Part shown: in pieces, positions 58,871 to 64,000 of the stretch
How the letters are laid out: each line of letters starts with the position of its first letter
Position numbering within the stretch: the stretch's first letter is position 1
From: Micromonospora haikouensis
GTDB taxonomy: Bacteria > Actinomycetota > Actinomycetes > Mycobacteriales > Micromonosporaceae
Reading direction: 5' to 3'
Assembly: GCF_900091595.1 (NCBI RefSeq)
Contig: NZ_FMCW01000003.1
Location: forward strand, 1 to 64,000
DNA length: 64,000 nucleotides
Position numbers and translations under genes: made by a program
The notes under the pieces: generated by a model
What the model was told of the DNA's origin: nothing
The model's input: only the letters and a program-made list of their open reading frames with translations
Databases searched by the model: none

Positions 58871-58958
58871 CCCGGCACCGCGTGACGGAGTCAGCGGCGG
58901 TCCCACCGGGGGCACCTATGATGTCGGTGGCACGAGAGTCGTTGATTGGTAGTTGTCG

Positions 58959-59519
58959 GTGGCACAGACGGTCGACAATGCAGGATTCCCACTCGGGCGG
59001 CGGCGTCTCGCGATAGCCGCAGCGGTCCTGGCCGTGGGTTGCCTCAGTGCGGCCTTCACCCTGCTGCACGGTCAGGAGAGACCGGCACAGGCACAGGCCC
59101 AGCCGGCCTCCACGGACAACACCGAGGCTGGCCCCGCCCGCTGCCCGGACACCTGGGACGAGCGCTCTTCGCCGTCCGGCGGCATCGCTGATCTGGTGCC
59201 GACAAGGGCTACCGAGGTGTTCCTCTGCACCTACCGGCACGGCAGCGTGATCCCGTTACGGCTGGACGCCAGCAGGAAGCTCACTGAGCGCGTCGATGAG
59301 CTTTCGGCGTACCTGAACGGCCTGCCGGCCGATCCACCCCAGGATGAGATGTGCCTGCTCGGTCAGACTGTCGAGCATGCGATCGTCTTCGGCTACCCCC
59401 AGGAGCGGGCCGTGTCGATACGCCTGGTCGACTGCGGCTGGAAGCGGGAAGGCGCGATCAGATACGGCGGCGACCTTCGAAAGGTCACCGCGTACTGGGG
59501 TGTCCACTGGAACGAGTAA
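58959..59519 (+). CDS. Hypothetical membrane-anchored protein
   Basis: A 186 aa protein. The N-terminal helix (RRRLAIAAAVLAVGCLSAAFTLL) is a signal-anchor, followed by a Gln/Ala/Pro linker and a soluble C-terminal domain with six or so strands (EVFLCTYRHGSVIPLRLD and ERAVSIRLVDCGWKREG). Four Cys may form disulfides outside the cell. No family is recognised. GTG 58959 is used as start; TTG 58953 is an alternative. A 12-base direct repeat (TGTCGGTGGCAC) at 58922 and 58954 brackets the start, which may be regulatory or a duplication scar. Confidence 0.6.
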   Translation: MAQTVDNAGFPLGRRRLAIAAAVLAVGCLSAAFTLLHGQERPAQAQAQPASTDNTEAGPARCPDTWDERSSPSGGIADLVPTRATEVFLCTYRHGSVIPLRLDASRKLTERVDELSAYLNGLPADPPQDEMCLLGQTVEHAIVFGYPQERAVSIRLVDCGWKREGAIRYGGDLRKVTAYWGVHWNE

Positions 59520-59583
59520 CACCCCGACGCTGCCCGCACCCGCCGCACGCCACCGATTCGCGGTCCACCTGCCCACCCCTGCA

Positions 59584-59653
59584 GCGATCTTGCAGTTACG
59601 GCCCCGGCAAAAGGGGTGAAGCACCCTTCCGAGGGGCCGAAAGTGCAAGATCG
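59584..59653. repeat. Dispersed hairpin repeat family R1, copy 3
   Basis: The 70-nt element is nearly identical to copy 2 (57726-57795). It sits between two convergent genes whose stops are at 59519 and 59692, so a bidirectional terminator role is plausible. Confidence 0.8.
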
Positions 59654-59691
59654 GCGCGTAGTGGGATGTGGAGAGGGAGTGTGTTGGCGGG

Positions 59692-60381
59692 TCAGGCTGG
59701 CCAGTTGGCCGGGGCTTCACCGAAGGCGCGACGAGCGGCCCGCACAGCCAGAGCAGCGAGGGCGGCGTTGGCGCCACCGCCGATCACAGCACCGACGCCG
59801 AACGGCGCTACTCGACCGAGAACGATGATTCCCTGCTTGGTCCCGTACTTCGTGATGAAGTGTCGCCCCAGAACCTTGTTGATCTGGCGCAGAGTCTCGC
59901 CCGGCACCATGGCGACGATCTGACGTGCCCAGTGTTGCCCCGTACGCTCGGCGACCTTGGAAATAGTGGCGGAGCCGGACCCGCCAAGCATGATTCCCAG
60001 GACGATCGTTCGGCGGCGCTCAATCTCGTCGATGGGGACCCCGTGGACTTCGGCGACCGAGAGCGCGAAGAGGGCGCTCAGCTCAAGAGACGAGACGGCC
60101 TCGCCGGCCGACAGCGCCAGTGCGACACCCGTGCCCACGCCGGGTGCCGCTGCGGCTCCGCCCACCGCAGCACCCGTCGCGGTCAAGGCACTCACGTACA
60201 TCCGCTCCAGATTGCGGATCACCTCTGCCGGCGTCGCCTCCGGGTTCCGCTGGCGGGCCCGGGTGATGTTCTTGCGTACCAGTGGGCTCTGCATGTCGAT
60301 TGCCTTGTGCAGAAGGTCAAGGACTTGCTGCCCACGTACGGCTGCTTCCGAAACCGGCCCGTCGAAGGCATCTGCTGCCAT
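59692..60381 (-). CDS. EcsC-like hypothetical protein
   Basis: A 229 aa protein with two hydrophobic glycine/alanine-rich segments (LTATGAAVGGAAAAPGVGTGVALALSAGEAV and VLGRVAPFGVGAVIGGGANAALAALAVRAARRAFG) and amphipathic helices between. The sequence around GVGAVIGGGANA is typical of the EcsC family. A role is not known. It ends next to the R1 hairpin. It is on the same strand as the DUF397 gene, but the terminator at 60661-60701 separates them. Confidence 0.6.
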   Translation of the reverse strand: MAADAFDGPVSEAAVRGQQVLDLLHKAIDMQSPLVRKNITRARQRNPEATPAEVIRNLERMYVSALTATGAAVGGAAAAPGVGTGVALALSAGEAVSSLELSALFALSVAEVHGVPIDEIERRRTIVLGIMLGGSGSATISKVAERTGQHWARQIVAMVPGETLRQINKVLGRHFITKYGTKQGIIVLGRVAPFGVGAVIGGGANAALAALAVRAARRAFGEAPANWPA

Positions 60382-60660
60382 GCCTTGAACTCCTTAGATC
60401 GTCACGTCCCCGCTACGCCGTCCTGGCGCGCGGGTCGTTGAGTGAGCGTCTGCGGCGTGGGCGACCCGATGACCGTCCACTGTGGTGAGAACCACCGAGG
60501 CTACGGTGCGGCCTCCGGCCAAGGCCAGATCCGAAAGGACGCCCGCCAAGCGGACGATCAGGTGGTGGCACCGGCACGTCCGTCCGCTTCGTTCAGCGAA
60601 ACCTCGAACGCCCACTGCCGTAGTAGCCGCCGGTGACGTGCCCTCGACTGCTCAGGAAAG
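60382..60660. other. Gap upstream of the EcsC-like gene
   Basis: About 280 bases with no convincing gene. It should hold the promoter of the EcsC-like gene at its left end. The frames are Arg/His-rich and lack ribosome-binding sites. Confidence 0.45.
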
Positions 60661-60701
60661 CACTGTGCCCCGGCTCCGAAGAAGGGAGCCGGGGCACAGT
60701 G
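60661..60701. terminator. Rho-independent-type hairpin after the DUF397 gene
   Basis: A perfect 17-bp stem (CACTGTGCCCCGGCTCC and its complement) with a 7-base loop. On the minus strand it is followed by CTTTCC. It begins 26 bases past the DUF397 stop. Confidence 0.82.
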
Positions 60702-60726
60702 CCGTGTGTCGATGCGGGAGGCGGCG

Positions 60727-60903
60727 TTAGTTGGTCTTGAGGGAGCCGATAAACGCGCGCCAGCCCTGGGCGTCGAAGGCCAGCGTCGGGCCGGACTTGT
60801 CCTTGCTGTCTCGGACGGCCACCCCGTCGCGGAGGTCCGCCACCTCGACGCACGCGCCGCCGTTCGAGTCGCTGCGGGTGGACTTGCGCCACTTCAGTTC
60901 CAC
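60727..60903 (-). CDS. DUF397 protein
   Basis: A 58 aa protein: VELKWRKSTRSDSNGGACVE then DLRDGVAVRDSKDKSGPTL and AFDAQGWRAFIGSLK, the full DUF397 pattern. DUF397 proteins are small partners of XRE-family regulators (for example in the Streptomyces BldB/WhiJ-type systems). Here no XRE gene is directly upstream, so the gene is an orphan; the nearest XRE gene is at 62135. GTG 60903 follows AAGGGG about six bases upstream. Confidence 0.85.
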   Translation of the reverse strand: MELKWRKSTRSDSNGGACVEVADLRDGVAVRDSKDKSGPTLAFDAQGWRAFIGSLKTN

Positions 60904-61158
60904 GACTGCCCCTTTCTCTTGCCACGCCGAGCTTCCAGCTCAGCTCAGGGAGCGCGTGACGGGACCTTGTTGAGCCGAGACCAAGCTTGTGCAGGCGGCA
61001 ACAAACATACCAACTACGTCCACATCGCGGTGCCGATGAACAGCAAGAATGAAGACAAATGCCTGGTGAGTGAGCCACGTGAATCCCGCCGAGCAGGCTG
61101 AACCGCGAATAGCCCGGAGCAGCCGCACGGGCCATTGCGCGCCCATTCTCCTGACCGC

Positions 61159-61383
61159 TCAAACCTCCGGCGGCGGCGGCTCGTCCGCTCCCCGAGCCTT
61201 CCACGGCTGGTGCGCGGCGATCCAGGCTTCTACTTCCTCCACCAGCCAGACCGCCCCGCCTGCCAACCGGTCGAACGGCTCGGGGAAATCAGGTCGGCTG
61301 GTGAGCTGGACGACCCGGACACGCGAGACACCCAGGCGCTCCTGAAGCTCCGCGCTCCCGTACAGCCTTCGCCGCCAACCCAT
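61159..61383 (-). CDS. HTH_17/AlpA-type DNA-binding protein
   Basis: A 74 aa protein: RRLYGSAELQERLGVSRVRVVQL is a helix-turn-helix in the excisionase/AlpA style, FPEPFDRLAGGAVWLVEEVEAWIAAHQP is the wing region and following helix of the same family. Such proteins act as phage or plasmid regulators or recombination directionality factors. A truncated duplicate lies 2.4 kb to the left (58798-58870), but no integrase is nearby. Confidence 0.75.
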   Translation of the reverse strand: MGWRRRLYGSAELQERLGVSRVRVVQLTSRPDFPEPFDRLAGGAVWLVEEVEAWIAAHQPWKARGADEPPPPEV

Positions 61384-61477
61384 TATTGAAGCATCCTGAG
61401 CTAACCCCCTTCCGAATCTGGAAGCCCTGACGGATCACTCGCAAGGGCTGGCAGGAAGCCTGACCACGGCCACGCCA

Positions 61478-61505
61478 ACCCCCCTGTCGCACTTGACAGG
61501 GGGGT
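61478..61505. terminator. Hairpin in the divergent gap
   Basis: ACCCCCCTGTC and GACAGGGGGGT form a perfect 11-bp stem around GCACTT. It lies between two divergent genes, so it is either a leftover terminator or a regulatory structure in a leader. Confidence 0.6.
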
Positions 61506-61529
61506 CGCTGGTGGGTTCCCCTAGATGGG

Positions 61530-61554
61530 CAACACGTCGCGTAGCGGTGTGTTG
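61530..61554. promoter_or_regulatory. Palindromic operator candidate before the HTH micro-operon
   Basis: CAACAC and GTGTTG are inverted around a 13-base centre that itself has CGC/GCG symmetry. TTGACG overlaps the right arm and could be a -35 element. It may be the binding site of the XRE protein encoded at 62135. Confidence 0.4.
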
Positions 61555-61759
61555 ACGGCTGGATCTTCGGTGTGAATCGGCCCGTCTCCGGAGATGGGCA
61601 CGACAACGGAGAAGGGCTACCCGCTCAGATCGCGCACCGGCACAGCGGGTGTCGCTAACGGCGCTGGACGGAGCCCTCCGACCGACCGGGTTGCGGCGAA
61701 GTTCAGCTCCAAGGTGTCAGCCCATGGCGAGAAAGAAGTCACTACCTTCGGGAGGCCCG

Positions 61760-61981
61760 ATGGCTCGGCATGCGAAGAACGCGACGCGCCCCGGTCTGCT
61801 GCGCCGGCTCTGGCCCTTCGAGCGCCGCCGCGCGAACCCGCCCGACTGCCCCTGCCCACCGAGGACAGCGCCGGACCGGCCGGCGGCATACCGGGCCGTC
61901 GGCGTGGCGCGGGTGCCCTACCTGCCGGAACGACCGGTGCCCGTCCTCGCCGGGGACCACCGCGCGGGGCGCTGGTCGTGA
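61760..61981 (+). CDS. Small basic protein, first gene of the HTH micro-operon
   Basis: A 73 aa protein with ATG 61760 after a strong GGGAGG site. It starts ARHAKNATRPGLLRRLWPFERRR and continues Pro/Cys-rich (NPPDCPCPPRTAPDRP), then VGVARVPYLPERPVPVLAG. It has no recognised domain. Small proteins of this form precede XRE genes in many actinomycetes, which supports a lineage-specific regulatory cassette. Its stop overlaps the next start (GTGA). ATG 61724 is an alternative start. Confidence 0.55.
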   Translation: MARHAKNATRPGLLRRLWPFERRRANPPDCPCPPRTAPDRPAAYRAVGVARVPYLPERPVPVLAGDHRAGRWS

Positions 61982-62148
61982 CGGCGCGGCGGAAGCCCGA
62001 GCGCGAGGACCGGGGCGAGCAGATCCAGGCCGCCGAACGGGAGGCCGCCCGGCAGCGGATCCTCGCCCAGGCCGAGGCGGAGCGGATACCCGCCGAGGAG
62101 AGCACCCGGGCGAAGCCGGACCGGCGGTGGCAGCGTGAACAGCCCTGA
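61978..62148 (+). CDS. Small charged helical protein, second gene of the micro-operon
   Basis: A 56 aa protein, almost entirely charged alpha-helix (REDRGEQIQAAEREAARQRILAQAEAERI). The GTG start overlaps the upstream stop and the end overlaps the XRE gene by 14 bases, so all three are translationally coupled. The function is unknown; a coiled-coil partner for the XRE protein is possible. Confidence 0.55.
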   Translation: MTARRKPEREDRGEQIQAAEREAARQRILAQAEAERIPAEESTRAKPDRRWQREQP

Positions 62149-63337
62149 GCTGCTGCCGGTGGGCCGGCGGGTGGCGTACTGGCGGGGACGGCGGAGGCTG
62201 TCGCAGCAGGTGTTCGCCGATCGGCTCGGCAGGTCGAAATCCTGGGTCGACAAGGTCGAGCGGGGTGTGCGGTCGCTGGACAAGGTGTCGACGTTGCGGG
62301 ACATCGCCGCCGTGCTGCGGATCGACACCGCCGTGCTCCTCGGCCGGGACGCCCAGCCTGCCGCCACGGCCGAGCGGGTCGAGGGGGTGGCGCGGATCCG
62401 GGAGGCCCTGTCGACGTACGAGATCGCTCTGGGTCGGCCGCCGGCCCGCCACGGTGCCGTGCCGGCGGACCGGTTGGCCCGGGACGTCGAGCACGCGTGG
62501 GTGACGTTCCAGCATGCGCGGTATCCGCAGGTGATCGCCGCCGTGCCGGGCCTGCTGGCAGGCTTGCAGCGGGCCGCCGCCGACGATCCGGGGTGGGGTG
62601 GGCCGCTGCTGGTGGAGGGATACCGGCTCGCCGCGTCGGTGCTGGTGAAGCTCGGCGAGGTGGAGCTGGGCTGGCTGGCGGCGGACCGGGCGATGGCCGC
62701 CGCGACCGGCGATCCCGTGCTGGTGGCCGCCGCTGCGGTGCAGCTCGGCCAGGTGTTCCGCGCGGCGGGGCGGGCTCGGGCGGCGCAGTCGGCGGTGCTG
62801 GCTGCGGCGTACCGGATCGCGCCGGCCGATCCGGCGGAGAGTGCCCCCGGGGCGTTGTCGTTGTGCGGGACGCTGCTGGTGCAGGGGGCCCTGTCGGCGG
62901 CCCGCCGGGGCGACGACCGCGCCGCCGACGAGTTGCTCGACGAGGCCGCCGGCATGGCCGCCCGGGTAGGCGACGGCCAGGATCATCATCGGACCGCGTT
63001 CGGGCCGACGGCCGTGGACCTGGCCCGTGCCGCCGCAGCCCTCGACCTGGGCGACGCGGGCGGGGCGGTCGCCTGGCACGAGCGGACGACCAGGCGGGAC
63101 GGCTGGCGGTGGCTGCCGCTGGAGCACCGCGCGGCGCACCTGGTCGACGCGGCCCGCGCCTACGCCTGGGCCGACGACCCGGCCCGCGCGGGTCGGGTGC
63201 TGCTCGACGCGGACCGGCTGGCCCCCGCAGAGGTACGCCACCGGCCGGCCGCCCGGGAGGTGCTCGCCCAGATCGCCCGCGACCCGCACGCCCCGGCCGC
63301 GATCGTGCAGCTCGCCGTCGCCGTCGGGGTGACCTGA
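62135..63337 (+). CDS. XRE-family regulator with TPR-like C-terminal region
   Basis: A 400 aa protein. The helix-turn-helix is at residues 8-62 (VAYWRGRRRLSQQVFADRLGRSKSWVDKVERGVR), and the remainder is alpha-helical, Ala/Leu-rich repeats (VAAAAVQLGQVFRAAGRARAAQSAVLAAAYRI and DLARAAAALDLGDAGGAVAWHERTT), in the manner of TPR-containing actinobacterial XRE proteins. Such regulators sense small proteins or peptides. It is the third gene of the cassette, followed two bases later by a Cys-rich small gene. Confidence 0.78.
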   Translation: MNSPELLPVGRRVAYWRGRRRLSQQVFADRLGRSKSWVDKVERGVRSLDKVSTLRDIAAVLRIDTAVLLGRDAQPAATAERVEGVARIREALSTYEIALGRPPARHGAVPADRLARDVEHAWVTFQHARYPQVIAAVPGLLAGLQRAAADDPGWGGPLLVEGYRLAASVLVKLGEVELGWLAADRAMAAATGDPVLVAAAAVQLGQVFRAAGRARAAQSAVLAAAYRIAPADPAESAPGALSLCGTLLVQGALSAARRGDDRAADELLDEAAGMAARVGDGQDHHRTAFGPTAVDLARAAAALDLGDAGGAVAWHERTTRRDGWRWLPLEHRAAHLVDAARAYAWADDPARAGRVLLDADRLAPAEVRHRPAAREVLAQIARDPHAPAAIVQLAVAVGVT

Positions 63338-63339
63338 GC

Positions 63340-63549
63340 ATGACCGGGCCGTTCCTGTCGCTGGCCCAGATCCGCAACCGGCTGATCCTGACCGCCAGGG
63401 CGGTGCTGCGCGATCATCGGGCCGGGCCGGACGGCCGCTGCCGGGTGTGCCGGGTTCCGGAGTGTCGCGTGGCGACCGCCGCCCGCAACGTCATCGACGC
63501 CGCCTCCGCCCGCCCCGCCGAGACGCAAGCGGACGACCGCTTGCGATAG
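63340..63549 (+). CDS. Small Cys-containing protein downstream of the XRE gene
   Basis: A 69 aa protein. LSLAQIRNRLILTARAVLRDH is helical, and GRCRVCRVPECRVATAARN has three Cys, possibly metal-binding with a further ligand. It starts two bases after the XRE stop, so it is in the same transcript. It resembles the small zinc-ribbon-like partners that often follow such regulators. Confidence 0.6.
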   Translation: MTGPFLSLAQIRNRLILTARAVLRDHRAGPDGRCRVCRVPECRVATAARNVIDAASARPAETQADDRLR

Positions 63550-63561
63550 GCGTAGACATGA

Positions 63562-63607
63562 ATCTTGGTACGAAGTGGCCCCCCTGGGGGCAGTTTCGTA
63601 CCAAGAT
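63562..63607. terminator. Hairpin after the HTH micro-operon
   Basis: ATCTTGGTACGAA pairs with TTCGTACCAAGAT, with a second inner stem of CCCCC/GGGGG. It starts 13 bases past the last gene and probably terminates it. It may also belong to a dispersed repeat family, since a structure this symmetrical is unusual. Confidence 0.7.
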
Positions 63608-63671
63608 CTACCCATTGATTGGCGGGAGCCGCCGGAGAGCAGCGTGATCAAGGCAGGCGGGTCGAGGCAGG

Positions 63672-63872
63672 TCACCGCTTGTCGTGCTCGCGGTCGGTCA
63701 GCAGCAGGTCGAGGGGCGACACCTCGGACGGCACGTCGTAACGGGGTAGCCGGTCGAGGTCGCTCGTGGTGGCCACCTTGAGGCGGATCACCCCGTTGGC
63801 CACCAGGGACGCGTATCTGCCGGGCGCCCCCGGACCCGGCAGCAGCACGGCGCTCACCGGCTCCGGCGTCAC
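63672..63872 (-). CDS. Small hypothetical protein after methionine aminopeptidase
   Basis: A 66 aa protein: TPEPVSAVLLPGPGAPGRYASLVANG, then VIRLKVATTSDLDRLPRYDVPSEVSPLDLLL. It has no known domain. The start GTG 63872 is three bases past the stop of the map gene, so it is expected to be co-transcribed with it. Confidence 0.55.
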   Translation of the reverse strand: MTPEPVSAVLLPGPGAPGRYASLVANGVIRLKVATTSDLDRLPRYDVPSEVSPLDLLLTDREHDKR

Positions 63873-63874
63873 GA

Positions 63875-64000
63875 CTACGCCTGCCTCGGGAGGGTGAGGA
63901 TCTCCGCCCCGTCCTCGGTGATGGCGATCGTGTGCTCGCTGTGCGCCGTACGGCAGCCCGTCTTGCTGCGCAGCGTCCATCCGTCTTCGTCGGTGATCAG
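63875..64000 (-). CDS. map: Methionine aminopeptidase, C-terminal part (cut by window edge)
   Basis: The visible 41 residues end in LRSKTGCRTAHSEHTIAITEDGAEILTLP, the last strand of type I methionine aminopeptidases, where Glu of SEHTIAIT is a metal ligand. The rest of the gene lies to the right of the window on the minus strand. It removes the N-terminal methionine of new proteins. Confidence 0.88.
   Translation of the reverse strand: MITDEDGWTLRSKTGCRTAHSEHTIAITEDGAEILTLPRQA

Noticed and set aside
1..64000. CRISPR array or phage block
   Set aside because: No regularly spaced direct repeats, cas genes, integrase, terminase or capsid genes were seen. The dispersed hairpins are inverted, unspaced and lie at gene ends.

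Overview
The base composition (very high G+C, third positions almost always G or C), the GTG starts, 4-nt start/stop overlaps, an IdeR-type iron box, a DUF397 protein and short HTH operons all point to a filamentous actinomycete. The hairpin repeats and gene types look most like Micromonosporaceae (a Micromonospora-like chromosome). This placement is inference; no 16S rRNA gene is present.

Layout. 1-3300 is an eroded accessory patch: the 5' end of an IS5-type transposase, a truncated HAD gene, a PD-(D/E)XK-like gene, a frameshifted ORF and a P-loop kinase, ending at tRNA-Arg(ACG) and tRNA-Ser(GCT). 3600-31200 is mostly housekeeping and regulation: a CPBP protease, a flavohemoglobin, an XRE-HTH/peptide-deformylase fusion, an iron-box-controlled FhuF, a VapBC-like module beside tRNA-Ser(TGA), a quinone oxidoreductase with SoxR, GT2 and GT39 membrane enzymes, a two-component system with its probable lipoprotein target, thiolase, rhomboid-cyclophilin, CorA and an aminotransferase.

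31440-50179 is the most interesting block, a polysaccharide locus with a sulfation signature. It holds three sulfotransferases, a CysQ-type PAP phosphatase, a split Alg13/Alg14-type glycosyltransferase, GT2 and GT14 enzymes, a Wzz-like chain-length protein with a degenerate kinase domain, an O-antigen-ligase-like protein, a Wzx-like flippase, two GH26-like extracellular proteins, a DUF3048 lipoprotein and a secreted beta-propeller. It is read here as export, ligation and decoration of a sulfated surface glycan. Directly after it (51581-54061) are three overlapping genes, a nucleotidyltransferase, a glycerol-1-phosphate-dehydrogenase-like enzyme and a CDP-alcohol phosphotransferase. They could make and use a CDP-activated polyol.

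54400-57500 holds a secreted PL3 pectate lyase and a Tat-exported GH30-CBM2 xylanase, each with a LacI-type operator, which suggests a plant-polysaccharide degrader. 57600-64000 returns to small lineage-specific genes, HTH micro-operons, a duplicated HTH fragment and the C-terminal end of methionine aminopeptidase.

Several hairpin families lie at gene 3' ends: a 70-71 nt family (three copies), a 54 nt family that contains the stop codon of its host gene (two copies), and a 129 nt palindrome. Coordinates were read by hand; start sites were chosen by reading frame and ribosome-binding site and may be off in places.
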